This document shows positions 34,172-45,885 of a DNA stretch of 64,000 nucleotides, piece after piece. The translations under genes and the position numbers were made by a program. Numbering within the stretch: position 1 is the first letter of the stretch; the number at the start of each line of letters is the position of its first letter. Origin of the DNA: Megascapheus bottae (Eukaryota > Chordata > Mammalia > Rodentia > Geomyidae); contig JANJXV010001717.1 of assembly GCA_024803745.1 (NCBI GenBank), forward strand, positions 20,069 through 84,068. The letters run 5' to 3'. Below the pieces are notes generated by a model. That model saw nothing but the letters and a program-made list of their open reading frames with translations, was not told where the DNA came from and ran no database searches.

Positions 34172-35163
34172 ATTCTTTATTTTTTTAAATTTTTTATTAT
34201 AATTAGTAAAAGGGTTACATGATATTTGCCAGATAGAAGGTGCATTAATTCACATACATTGATACCCTTTCACATGTCTTGGTACTCATTATCCTCCCCC
34301 CCGTCCCCCCACCCGCCTTGGTTTTCCCCCCTTCCCTATCAAATTTCAAATAACCAAGTAGAAATAAATTCAATATATCAGATAACAAAGTGAGATACTA
34401 TAACAATATGAGATAACCAAGGGACAGCAAAGGAGAGAAGAGACAACATAGTACATTAAGGACAACAATCATTCGTTACATGGCTTTTGTTTCAATATCC
34501 TGGAGTTCATTTCATTTAGCTTCATACTATATGGCCTTATGTATCAAGATTTTGCTCTATTGCAGGTCTTTGCTGGTAGAGCCCAAGGTTTCCACTGATT
34601 ATGACGAATGAGGGAAACCATTGAGCCTAAGTTCCTTTGAGTCTGGCTTACTTAACTTACTATGATGTTTTCTAAGTCTTTCCATTTCCTAACAAATGGG
34701 GCGATGTCGTTTTTCTGACAGCAGCATAGAATTCCATTGTGTACAAATACCACAACTTGTTGATCCACTCATCCACTGAGGGACATCTAGGTTGGTTCCA
34801 TATCTATGCTATGGTGAATAGTTCTGCAATGAACATTGTTGTGCTAGTGGGTTTAGTATGTCCTTGTTTCTGGTTGGTTGGATAAATGCCAAGTAGTGGA
34901 ATGGCTGGGTCATAGGGGAGTTCTATGTTTAGCCTTTTGAGGCACTGCCACACTGCTTTCCATAGTGGTTGAACGAATTTGCACTCCCACCAACAGTGTA
35001 GTAGTGATCCCTCCTGGCCACATCCCCTCCAGCATCTGTTGTTATTCGTTTTCCTGATCCTGGCCATTCTAACTGGAGTGAGGTGGAATCTTAGAGTTGT
35101 TTTGATTTGCATTTCTTTTATGACCAGAGATGTTGAGCATTTCTTCATGTGTCTATAGGCCAT
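34172..35163 (-). mobile_element. 5'-truncated L1, ORF2 C-terminal part plus 3' UTR
   Basis: A T-rich poly(A) remnant at 34172-34200 is followed by the full 3' UTR (to about 34591) and then by about 570 bases of ORF2 sequence. The ORF2 stop position reads TGG instead of TAG on the minus strand (plus CCA at 34592-34594). At least one frameshift lies between the stop position and the open part. It is the longest single L1 fragment in the window and abuts another minus-strand fragment at 35165. Confidence 0.9.
34804..35163 (-). pseudogene. L1 ORF2 C-terminal domain remnant, 119 codons open
   Basis: This is a clear match to the C-terminal segment of L1 ORF2p, including its cysteine-rich motif C-x3-C-x7-H-x4-C at residues 44, 48, 56 and 61 of the open frame, set in NNRCWRGCG and [22 protein letters not shown] follows at about residues 82-95. 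This region is implicated in RNA binding and retrotransposition in ORF2p generally. The endonuclease and reverse transcriptase domains are missing, and the frame breaks downstream of residue 119, so it is a dead fragment. Confidence 0.92.
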
Positions 35164-35164
35164 T

Positions 35165-35240
35165 TTTTTAAACTTTTTTTAAAATTTTTTGTATTGTAAT
35201 TAGTAAAAGGATTACATGATATTTGCCAGATAGCAGGTGC
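35165..35240 (-). mobile_element. L1 3' end stub, minus strand
   Basis: A T-rich run and 'gtaattagtaaaaggattac' up to 'ccagatagcaggtgc' represent the last 75 or so bases of the L1 3' UTR on the minus strand. The plus-strand L1 starts at the very next base. Both segments contain the same 3' terminal sequence, so this is not a simple 5' inversion of a single element. Confidence 0.82.
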
Positions 35241-35805
35241 ACACAATGGAATTCTATGCTGCTGTCAGAAAGAATGACATTGCCCCATTTGTTAGGAAAT
35301 GGAAAGACTTAGAAAAGATCATATTAAGTGAAGTAAGCCAGACTCAAAGGAACTTAGGCTCAATGGTTTCCCTTATTTATCATAAGCAGTAGAAACCTTG
35401 GGCTCTACTAGCAGAGATTTGGAATAGAGCAAAACCTTGATACAAAAGGCCATATAGTAGGACGCTAAATGAAAGGATCTCTAGGATATAGAAACATAAG
35501 CCATATAATGAATGATTGCTGTTCTTATGGTACTATGTTATCTCTCATCTCCTTTGCTGTCCCTTGGTTATCTCATATTGTTACAGTATCTCACTTTGTT
35601 ACCTGATATATCGAATATATTTGTATTTGGTTATTTGAAATTGATTAGGGAACGGGGGAAAACAAGATGAGAGGTGGGGGTGAGGGGGAGGGTAATGGAT
35701 ACCAAGACATATGAAAGGGTATCAATGTATGGGAATTAATGCACCATCTATCTGGCAAATATCATGTAACCCTTCTATTAATTACAATAAAAATATATGA
35801 AAAAA
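35241..35805 (+). mobile_element. 5'-truncated L1, ORF2 end plus complete 3' UTR
   Basis: It starts at 'acacaatggaattctatgct' within the ORF2 C-terminal coding region. The ORF2 stop TAG is at 35390-35392. The 3' UTR has the G-rich tract at about 35650-35692 and ends 'aataaaaatatatgaaaaaa'. It lies head to head with minus-strand L1 sequence. Confidence 0.92.
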
Positions 35806-36329
35806 AAGAAATGAAGGATACCTATAGAATGATCTTTGAGTTCTAACACAATAAATAATTAGATTGACTGATTCTCATTTTCCACCTAGCTATTACTGAA
35901 AATATGTAAAGAGAAATTTAGTAGCCAAAGACTGCCTGAGTAAGCTGTTTCATATGCTGGAGTAGGATTTGCCTTTTAAATTGTTTACCCATCACTTAAG
36001 GATAGTTTACTTTCCAAATGAAACATTAATTTTTTAGGATGCTGTTTCTTTTCTGGTCTAAAGACTACTTTTAAGTAACAGTTTAAAATGTTGACATGGA
36101 AGTTGAATAAGGGCCATAAGTAAGTTTGATTAATATGTATATCATACCTAAATGCAAGCAGTCATAATTATAGGGAAATTATCAAAGCTATAAAGCATTT
36201 CCTTTACAAGTACTGAGGGGAGAAAAGAACGGGTAAGATTATTGTGTTCAGTTACTCAGCCTATTCAGTCAAAAAAAGTGTTTTTACGTAAGAATCTAAC
36301 AAAGTTTTCAGAATGTAACCAAATGCAAT
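35806..36329. other. Unique DNA, no supported gene
   Basis: Nothing classifiable is seen. Confidence 0.45.
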
Positions 36330-36850
36330 CCTATTACTTGTTGCTGTTAAAATACTGTGTAACAAATAATCATGAAATGAAGAGATTTAGAATATTCACA
36401 TTATTATCATGAGTCTATGTGTTATCTCAGTGGTTATATAACAGTGTAGGATGCAGGTAATCCAAGTTGGGCTAGCTTACATATCTGTTGTCAGTTGACA
36501 GTTTAACAAAGGAGCCTAGACTAGAATGATATTAGCTTGGACAACTCAGCTTCACTCCATCTCTTTCATATCCCTCACTCATACAAGATTAGCTCACTTT
36601 ATTTTGGTCATAGTAAGGATCTAGGAATCAGTCAGCCCATTAACAAAAGAAAGAAAGCAAAAATATGCATACTTTAAAAAACCTGTACTTGGGATACATA
36701 GACTAGTATCTTATTTGCTAGAGCAAGTCACATGGTCAAGCCTACAGTCCGAATGGGAGAGGACTACACAGTTCTGGGGAAACACCATGGATGTGATATA
36801 ACCGCTATTTGGAATTTAGAATCTTTAATGCAGTTAATCTACTAAAACAG
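36330..36850 (+). repeat. Old mammalian-wide repeat, family not named
   Basis: 'gttaaaatactgtgtaacaa', a later 'gtgttatctcagtggttata', then 'gagcaagtcacatggtcaag' and 'aatgggagaggactacacag' follow the order of a well-known mammalian repeat of about 450-500 bp that starts 'attgctgtgtaacaaa'. I cannot assign the family name safely. It is diverged and non-coding. Confidence 0.45.
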
Positions 36851-39344
36851 ACTTTTGTGTTTATTTAGGGACCATGAGAATAGGCTCTGTCTTTGAAGAC
36901 TTCAGGCCACATTGGTTGCAGTGTTATTGATTGCCCATAGAACTATCAAACTAGTTTGTATATAGTCTAGTTTGCTTCTTCAATCGGTAATTAGTTTTGG
37001 ACCTGTCACCAATGTTTTGAGAAGTTTTATGAGTATTGTAATTACTTTGGCACTTCTCCCCAATACAAGCCTTTATATTTCTTCTCATAGGCCAAACCTT
37101 ATTCTTCCTTTCATATAGAAGTTATTGTCTTTGATTAAAAGGAAGCCTCTGAATGAGAGGAAAAACTTCTTTCCAGTATTTCTAGAAGTGGATTTTGGTA
37201 GACAAAGGAAAAGAAAATATCTACTAATTGGCATAAATTCCATATGGGTATGATGTGCCATATAGAACTATGGCATTCTTCAAGGACTCCAAGATTTAGG
37301 ATTGTGTGCATATTGCAGGGAATATTAGAAAACTTTATCCTACAGTACCTCCAGAAAAATAATAAAAAGTCATGTTGCTATTGGAAGACGACCCGTCATT
37401 GCATCAAATTTTTCTAACTTAAATTTTTCATGCATAAGCAAGCACTTACCTTGGCAAAGTCTCACATTTTTCAGCCCAAGAAATAAGTGTAGTGTTTTCC
37501 TCAGTCAATTTGAATTTCCAAAGAATATGTTGAAAATTATATATGCCTCTACTTTAGAGTTAATTAGTAACTTATTCTTCTCTTACCACTGTAAAACAGA
37601 AAAGGTCCAGACTAAAATTTCATATGGGAAACTTCAGTGCTTAAGAGGATAAGAATGAAAAACCCACAGCAGTTATTTTTTAAGACATAAAGAAAATGCA
37701 AATGTTTGTGAGCTTAGGAGATATATGAAACCACATAAAGCAGCTATCTGTTAAAATAGTTCAAAAGCAAAAGTGTGGTTAGTTATTGACTGGTTTTAAT
37801 AAGCCTGAATGTTGTTAATTCACTTGCAAAGAATTTCAGTCAAAAGTCAAGTCTTCATTATTTTTCAGTAAGCATTTCATGGTCAGTGTTGGATTGCTTG
37901 TAGTTGTGCTCAGCAGCAGGTGGACCAGATGCTGAACGTTAAATTAGCAAAATAACTAGCTAAAATTCTCCTTGCAAGCTTTGATTCCTCCTTGCCTTCC
38001 TCCCACATATAAAAATCAGAGATAAGAAAATATATTGGAACAGACAGTTATATAGCCATGGGTTCTTTTTATAAAGTGTATCACCTTGCTTGCTCCATCT
38101 ATTGACTTCTGTAACGTCCTTGTATATGGCTGGTGGTGGGATCTGTTTCTGTTCCTCGTTCAGAGAATATTTATGTAGATAGATAGCCAGGCAAATACAG
38201 TTTATACTCAAATGCTGCAGCTTCTACTTAAATAGAATTTTCTACTTTTTTTGTTTCCATTATGCCCTCTACTACAGTTCAAAATGGCTGTTGCCCTAGT
38301 TACAGAAATGGGGAGGAAAACATTCTTGGTCATTATGAATGGAAATTAGCTTATATATGCTAATAGTGAGAAATTCAGTATCAGTATTCTTTCATTCCAA
38401 TTCAGCTTTCCTCTGAGAAATTGATCCTGAAGCTAAATGGTTGGAGCTCAACTACTTTACCATTTTCAATGAGTGTGCTGTCAGAATACCATGAAAAGAG
38501 AAAAAAATAAGCATCTGATAATTTGCAAAAAAATTGTCCTACAGAAAATAAAATTTCTACATGTCCATTGTCACTCAGCTGCACAGGACTGCTGAGTTAG
38601 CTAAGTTTGCACTCTAAACAGATTCCACTATATTTCTAGAATAAAAAAATCCATCATCTCAAGGACAGCTATGCATTTATGGACATATTACTTATGATTT
38701 ATGAAAAATTAAAAATTCATAGTTGCATCTGTGATTGCAGTTCAGTTTCATTGTCATGGCTCTACAAAATAAATTGAAAACAATTCAACACCTAGAATAA
38801 TAGTGACGCAATTAAATATGTTTTTAGTGTTACATTAAGTGTAAAACAGATTGTTTATGGTGCTTGTTATCAACAATGTGTTTATCATGTTGATTACAAT
38901 AATAAATTCTAACCGATGCCTGGCCGATTCTGTTTTTATCTTATAATGTAGCACATATTCCTGCGGCAAGTAGCCATCAAAACAGAGAAGACTTAAGCCT
39001 GTAGGACATTTGAGAAAAGTACCAGGGTTGTTTCTTACATCATTGTTGGCATAATGGATAGCTTTCTGTTTTGGAAATAAGAATATGAATGTAAGGTACT
39101 ATGAGACCACTTTCTCAAACAAAATTCTGAAGTCCATATTTGATGAATTTTCTTGAAATCATTGACATCCACAGTGATACTTATAGGAACTCCAATAGAT
39201 AGTTTTCTGTTGCTTTCCCTCTCCATAGCCCACAGGCTAAATGGGGATTGGTGGCCCAGGACATGAGGATGTACAAGTAGAATCACAGCTCAGATCTAAC
39301 TGGGCACAACGCAACTCTACCTGGAAAACTGTGAACATAAAAAG
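36851..39344. other. Unique DNA, no supported gene
   Basis: No exon or repeat family is recognisable. Short frames at 37960-38584 on the minus strand have no protein-family resemblance. Confidence 0.5.
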
Positions 39345-39428
39345 CAGCTGGAGACTTGGCTGAAGTGGTAGAGTGCTTCTCTAACAAGTACGAGGCTCAG
39401 AGTTCAATTCCTAATACTACGAAAAGAG
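39345..39428 (+). repeat. ID-like tRNA-derived SINE monomer
   Basis: 'ggctgaagtggtagagtgct' resembles the A-box half and 'cagagttcaattcctaatac' the B-box half of a tRNA-derived SINE, followed by a short A-rich end. It is diverged. Confidence 0.65.
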
Positions 39429-39649
39429 AAGTCCAGTTGGAATATTAATAGCATTTGAATTTTGGTCACTTCTTTGACCTAACTGGCACTAATTAATATT
39501 TTTTTCTCTTGTATTTTTTAAATAACTCATTAGTGTTTGCCTTTTCCTTACTGTAGATGCTAGTTTATCTGATTTTTTGAAATTTTAATGAAAAGCCAGG
39601 ATATATCTTTAAATTATTAAGTTATTAATACTTACTAATTTTGCTTCTT

Positions 39650-39872
39650 TTTTTTGTCAGTCGTGAGACTTGAATTCTGGGCCTGAGCTCTTCAGCTCAA
39701 GGCAAGCACTCTACCACTTGAGCTATAGCATCACTTCCTGTTTTCTGGTGGTTAATTGGAGATAAGAATCTCACAGGCTTTTGTGCTTGGGCTTACTTTG
39801 AATCAGGATTCTCAGATTTCAGCCTCTTGAATAGCTGGGTTTACAGGCACGAGCCATGGCTCCAGGCTAAAA
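39650..39872 (-). repeat. B1/ID composite SINE, antisense
   Basis: A T-rich tail is followed by 'ctaccacttgagctatagca' (ID-like half), 'ttctggtggttaattggaga' (linker) and 'ttacaggcacgagccatgg' (B1-like half). It is a nearly complete composite of about 220 bases. Confidence 0.82.
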
Positions 39873-40487
39873 CTTGCTATTGTTTACTGGAAGAAATACC
39901 ATGTATTTCACTTCTTGTAAAGTTTTGAAGACATGTGTTGTCTTTTTCTTTGAAGTTCAGTTATTAATTTTTGTGACAGAATACTTACATAGGCAATGAA
40001 TCTTTTGCCTTCATCTTCAATAGCTACTATATTATTCTAATTAAGAATAAAATTAAAACAATATAAAGGCAGAGATTGTAGTATCTTTTATTCATTTCTG
40101 TAGTCCCAGAGCCTGAAATAGTGTCTGATATATATAAAAGGCAAATAATACATATATGAATGAAAAAAATATGAATCAGAAATATTAAGTAATTTAAAAT
40201 CATTTAAATCTTAGAGCTAGTATTTAACATTAACCATTTTATTTTTGTACAGTTAACTTTTGAAGTTATTCCAGGAAGTTGTTATATAAGTCATAAAAGG
40301 TTGCCTATAGTTTCTCTTTAATTCACCTATATTGTGTTGTTTGGTGAAGTAGATCAAGGCTCTCTGTGAAGAGTTGTCAGTGTTTTTCTGAAGCATTGGT
40401 AGATGCATAATGAATAAGAGTTATGTTCTATGAAATGTTATTTTTAATTGGAGTGTGTCCATAATTTCTTCTTTTATTCTTTAAAGA
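39873..40487. other. Unique DNA with a possible MIR/L2-type fragment
   Basis: 'gtagtcccagagcctgaaat' at about 40101 and 'tatatgaatgaaaaaaat' at about 40153 resemble the complement of the mammalian-wide repeat seen at 6140. No gene is seen. Confidence 0.35.
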
Positions 40488-40715
40488 TTTTTTTTTATAT
40501 TTTATTGTCTGGATAAGGTACAGAGGGGATACAGTTATATTTGTCAGGTAGTGGGGACATTACTTCTCCAACCTTGATACACTTTCTCATGTTTTTGCCC
40601 CCTTTCCCTTCTCCTACCCCCTCCCAATCATCTTGTTTTCTCCATTCCTTTCCCCATTTCAAATAAGCAAATAAACATATATACAATACACCAGGTAACC
40701 AAGTCAGATACATAA
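40488..40715 (-). mobile_element. L1 3' UTR, older subfamily
   Basis: Reverse complement of a distinct L1 3' end. It reads 'tttattgtctggataaggta' and 'caccaggtaaccaagtcaga', where the younger copies have 'tgtaattagtaaaagggtta' and 'tcagataacaaagtgaga'. The 'ccccctttcccttctcct' block is the complement of its purine tract. Related plus-strand copies are at 52865 and 62540. Confidence 0.72.
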
Positions 40716-41626
40716 TTTCATTTCTGGATCATAAGTTATACTTCAGTGTGTTGATCGGGATGGATTCTGAGCATGTGGGATACATTTTAAATAAGAAGTA
40801 ATTTTGTTTGCAGTGTAATAGCTAGTACATTGCAAACAGATCCTGTGGACATTGCATTTCCATCCACATACATATTTTAGGTTCAGCAGTTCCAAACAGT
40901 AAACATTTGTGTTGATTACTACTTTTGCTGAAGAGGTAAAAAAGCATGACTCCAGTGTTCAATATTCTTATTGTTTTCCTCAGATATTCAGTGTTTAAAA
41001 TTTTGCATTCTTGTAATGTACCTTTTGGTAGACAGTTTGGTGACATGCCCCTGAATGAGAGCTAGAGTATAATCAGTCTGCTAATGGGAGCAGAAAGCAA
41101 CTTCTGAAAATGATCCAGTCCACCTTGTTAATGTCCAGCCTTATTTGAGCTGACTGACTTAATGCAGCTTAATTAATGCCTACGAATGCATGCTTAGTGC
41201 ATGAAGTGGCTTGCACGTGGAATTTACATCTCTGGAATATCTAGCAGCTTGCTGAAGTCCACAGAGGTGAAATAAAATTCCCACATCTCCCTGGTGGACA
41301 CCCATGCTTCATTCTGTAAACCTGTATCCTTCAGAGACTGAAAGGATGTTGAAGATGATGGGAAGTGATGTTACAGGATACCCTTGGAAGGATTTATGTA
41401 TGAATAAGAGCTCTCTAATTCCATGATACCCCTTTATAATATCTTTTTTCTTCTCTCAGTTTTTATATACCACAATGATCTTTCCCTTCTCCCACTGTAC
41501 TGTCCCTCTTACTGACCTTTAGGCCTGTGTTTGTTGTGTTTTTAGCATCCCCTTTCTTCTAGGTAGATACCGTCTGTGAATTACCAGACCAAAAGTTAGT
41601 AACCACAACATGTAAAGAACTAATTA
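40716..41626. other. Unique DNA, possibly conserved non-coding in part
   Basis: No gene is seen. About 41070-41345 has balanced composition, no repeat signature and several homeodomain-like motifs (TTAATTAATG near 41169). It might be conserved non-coding DNA. Confidence 0.35.
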
Positions 41627-41822
41627 GGGCCAGGAGCATGGCCTAGTGATGGAGTGCTTGCTTTGTATGCATGAAGCCTTGGTATGACATACACAGAAAA
41701 AGCTGGAAGTAGTGCTGCAGCTCAATTGGTAGAGTGCTAGCCTTGAGAAAGCCCAAGATCAGGGCTCAGGCCCTGAGTTCAAGCTCTAGAACTGGCAAGA
41801 CAAAAACAAAAACAAAACTTCA
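41627..41822 (+). repeat. Dimeric ID-like SINE
   Basis: Unit 1 reads 'ggccaggagcatggcctagt' through 'gcatgaagccttgg'. Unit 2 reads 'gctcaattggtagagtgcta' and 'ccctgagttcaagctctaga', followed by an ACAAAA-rich tail. It has the same architecture as 50658-50852 but is more diverged, with the first B box degraded. Confidence 0.85.
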
Positions 41823-43085
41823 ATAAACTCAACAAAAAATGAAAAATAACATATAAATGAATAAAATTTTAAACTAGTGTTTCAGATGCCATTTTATATC
41901 TGTCCTAGTCTTTGGACATTTAGTTTGCTGTCTTCCTTTGCTTCTTTATATACACTGAGATACACATCACTCAATCTAACTTTATTTTGTTGAAATTTAC
42001 TACTATTTCTTTTACATTAATTCCTAGGAGAGTGAACCCCTGGAGAAAATAAAGCATACATTCATATATAAATTACTTTTTATTGAGCCCAGGTCCTCCC
42101 TGGTAGTTCCTGAGATACTATCCCCAACTTTATCTGAGACAGTTGAATAATTATACATACCCCTAGTGTTCTGCCTCAGTTCTTCCTATTTTTAAACCTA
42201 AAGTTCATCTCTGTAAAGGTTAACTGAAGTGTTTACTTTGTCTCTTCCTACATTACTCTGTACTCACATTGCATAGTAAGTCTGCTCTTCTTGCCCTTCA
42301 GCACCATTCTGCTCTTTATTTGGGAAATTGAGGTAAGTGGCAAGACTCCACTTGTTGGAACTCCTAGAGCTGGGTTTCTGGCCTTGTATATATGTCATTC
42401 CAAATTGTTTGGAGTGGAATAAACTTGTCTTGTTGTTTCCTTAGCATTTGTGTTTATAAAATATTTACTATTAAAAGAGGCCCACATTAGGATAGGTCAT
42501 TTGTCAGCTTGACAAAGGAGGGGAGCAGAAAGGTTTTTGTTCTCATACTTTGCCCGCACGAGTCTTGATTATTATATTAGCTGTCTAATAGTGACAAGTG
42601 AGTCCAGCTCCCTGGTCACCTCATTAATTAATGAGATCAGACACTTACGGGAAGATAGAGAAATCACTGCCCCATCATTGGGTGTCTTTCTATCAGGGGC
42701 CCAAATCAAGAAGTTTTAAAGATATTAACAAGGACAGCAAGCAGGCAGTTGATATTAATTCCCCTGAAAGCAGTAATGAAGCAATCAGCTTCAAAACAAG
42801 CCAGCAGTAACCTGGTGGAACCTTAAGACAGTTGGAATCATCTAAAATTAAAGTTACTTTTTCCTCGTATGAAAGTGTGTTTTTGGAGGGTAGTGAAAGC
42901 AGGCAGAGGTTAGGCATGAGACAGATTAGGCTTCAATCTGTTATCAGTGTTTAGATTGCTTGCAAGAGAAGCTCTTTTTAGGTTGGAAAATGAGCTGTGC
43001 AAAAGCTGAGTATACCAGACAAATACCAGCTGAGTATAGCAGAACTGGTATTTGTTTGTGTAACAACTAGTGGCACAAGTTGGGA
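41823..43085. other. Unique DNA with conserved-looking segment
   Basis: No proven gene. It contains a possible 31-base exon-like interval at 42302-42332 and a perfect 16-bp homeodomain-type palindrome at 42620-42635 within a stretch (about 42500-42880) that looks like conserved non-coding DNA. Confidence 0.4.
42620..42635. promoter_or_regulatory. Perfect palindrome with paired TAATTA-type sites
   Basis: CTCATTAATTAATGAG is identical to its own reverse complement. Palindromic TAAT pairs are typical binding sites for paired-class homeodomain dimers. Function is inferred only from the motif and its repeat-free setting. Confidence 0.35.
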
Positions 43086-43497
43086 TTCTTTTTTTTTTCA
43101 TATATTTTTTATTGTAATTAATAGAAAGGTTACATGATATTTGCCAGATAGATGGTGCATTAATTCCCATACATTGATACCCTTCCACATGCCTTGGTCC
43201 CCATTTCCCTCCCCTCACCCCCACCCCTCATCTTGTTTTCCCCCGTTCCCTATCCAAATTCAAATAACCAAATACAAATATATCCGATATATCAGGTAAC
43301 AAAGTGAGATACTGTAACAATATGAGATAACCAAGGGACAGCAAAAGACATGAGAGATAACATAGTACCTTAAGAACAACAAGCATTCATTATATGGCTT
43401 ATGTTTCTATATCCTAGAGATCCTTTCATTTAGCGTCCTACTATATGGCCTTTTGTATCAAGGTTTTTTTGCTCTATTGCAAATCTCTGCTAGGAGA
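43086..43497 (-). mobile_element. L1 3' UTR fragment
   Basis: A T-rich start and 'attgtaattaatagaaaggt' are followed by the C-rich block, 'gggacagcaaaagacatgag' and 'tgctctattgcaaatctctg'. It ends just before the ORF2 stop, so only the 3' UTR inserted or survives. Confidence 0.88.
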
Positions 43498-44401
43498 TTC
43501 TTATGTATATTGTTCTACTTAATCAGAGAGGAGAATCACTTATGGAAATAGCAAAGAGTTCTATTGTGGAAAAGGATAACAGCTATAGTTGGGTGTTGAA
43601 CACAGGCTGAGAACACGGTGCAACATAGACTGCCGTCTCAGATACCCCACAAATAATTGGAACTTGAAATCATTGTGCCTTGATGTGTGAATAGCCAAGA
43701 GCACTGAATTTCCTTTTCCTTTTGCTGTTGTCTAAAGTACTGCAAAAATTGGTGTTGGCAGGATACCCTGAAACATCATCCCTGTATGAAGATTTCAAGT
43801 GTTTAAAGCATTTGGTAGTATACATAAGTGATTGGCTCTCTCTCTATCTCAGGAAACAGCAGCTGCTTCTAAATGAAAAGTGCTGCATAATCCCATAGAA
43901 ATCTCTCTGACCACACTGTATGGAGTCATGAGACCAGTTAATGGAGACTTACATATCCTAACATGACCACCCAAGGCTTTTTAAATCCTCCTCAAGTGTC
44001 TATATAGAGAAGGGCAGTAAAGACTTGTACTTCAGTTTCCTCAGTGGCTGAAGACATAAGGACATTGAGTGTTTAAATGTCCAATGATTCCTATGAACCA
44101 TGGCTGAATAGTGCTTGTGTACAGAGAGGGACTCTGAGGCAATAATGCAGGCGGACCTAAGAGGGGAGAACTCCTGAGATAATTTTTATGTAGGAAATAA
44201 TGCTAGGCTTTATACAAAGACTGGTTTTGCTGGTAAAAGCAAATCTTCTTCTTGCCTAACTTGGATACCTGGACAAATCACCTTAGGCTCTTCACAGGAT
44301 TTTAGGTAACTCCTATGTAATTGTATTATGTTTAGCAAACAGAAAAGTCTCCAGTCCACCTCTTTGTCTTCCAACTAGAACACATGCCCTTTAAAGATAC
44401 G
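43498..44401. other. Unique DNA, no supported gene
   Basis: Nothing classifiable is seen. Confidence 0.5.
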
Positions 44402-44489
44402 AATTGTGAGATACTGTAACAATATGAGATAAACAAGGGACAGCAAAGGAGATGAGAGACAACATAGTACATTAAGGACAATAATTTCA
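44402..44489 (-). mobile_element. Internal L1 3' UTR fragment
   Basis: About 88 bases of the 3' UTR interior ('gtgagatactgtaacaatat' to 'gtacattaaggacaataat') without the 3' terminus or poly(A), and without ORF2. Both ends are abrupt, so this is not a standard insertion. Confidence 0.82.
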
Positions 44490-45885
44490 TATTTTATCCA
44501 TAGTTGTTCACTGCCCTTTGGAATATTTGATTTGGCTATGATTTCCATTTGCATGTTTAAGCACATACTCCTGCAGGAATTAAAACTTGCCTGTCTCTCA
44601 GGGTTACACTCTGAGCTGTAACTTCCTTTTCTAGTGCAGGTACTCTTTACTCCTGGTCAGCACATGGAGTTCATTTGGCCAGAACTGGTGTTCTGTAGCC
44701 AGTGACCTCTGTGAGCAGTTCACATGAGTGGTGTTTTTGGTTAAAGTCCTAATTAGCCTTCTACAGCTAAGGAGCATGGGTTATGAATCTGCTCATTATT
44801 ATGAACGATAGGGCCAGTGCTTAAAGATTGCCAGTTTGGCACCGAATCATAATTATTGATGAAAAGGCCTTGTCCCAGAAATGGAAATCATAATCATTAT
44901 ATTTAATCTTTCTATGGCTAATGTATTGTTCCCCCTAGAGAAACAGATGCCAGAGGGTGCTATTAGTCATAGAAAGTTCGCCATCCAGAGAAATCAGAAA
45001 CACAGGAAGCTAAATCCTGGAGATTTTAGCTACTATTTATCCATGAGCCTTTACAAAAGATGTAATGGCCAGAGTCTTCGTGTCTATATATCTGTCCTAC
45101 ATAATTTCACCAACTGTTGATCCTTTGGGGGTTGTTTTTATTCATGAATTAAGGTGCTTAATAAATGGCTAAACAGAATACCTTTTCCCAGAAATTCTTA
45201 CTGGACCCTGAGCAAAACATTCTATCAGAATGGAATGTGGAAATAATCCCTTTTGGTTGAAACACTGAATTTTACAGACAAGAATGGACTGGTCCAGGAC
45301 ACTGTGGTCCCAGACTCCCTGCTTTAGATGATAATATCTATTCAGTTTTCTTGGCTTGAGTAAAATTACATGAATTCATTAATTTAATGAAAAAATTCAT
45401 TTAAGAGAATCTTGTTAAAAAGATGAAAAAAATAGTAAATTGACTTTGTGGCCAAAGGCAGTGTTTCTGTAATTTATATAATAATACAATTAAATTAGAT
45501 AATCTTTAGAAACTATGAGTCTAATTTAGTCTGGGTTTTAGATTCCACTTCTTATTTTAGTTGAAGATGTGCCCCACAATAGCAGCAGAGCTAGAATTCC
45601 GGGATTATATATAGTTCATTGTGTTTCAGACATTTCTTAGCGCTACCAGCCTGTCTAACTAGTCAAAATATTCATTCCTCTTCCTAATCTCCTGTCATCT
45701 CTTACCCTTCTCTGCCATTTCTACTTATAGCATGCACTTTATATCTAGTGTAGTTGAAGAAAGGCACAATTGCAATTTTGCTTACACACCTCCAAACATT
45801 TATACTGACCTTAAAAATGGTAGTTGGAGTACAGGGGTATATCTACCCCTTTTTAGGCTTTCATCCTTGGCATTGTAGCTTAATG
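44490..45885. other. Unique DNA, no supported gene
   Basis: No gene or repeat is recognised. About 44700-44900 has repeat-free, motif-rich composition (CCTAATTAGC, TCATAATTATTGATG) that could be conserved non-coding DNA. Confidence 0.4.

Noticed and set aside
35165..35805. Twin-primed 5' inversion of a single L1
   Set aside because: The inverted stub and the sense part both contain the same 3' terminal sequence. A single twin-primed element would not duplicate it.
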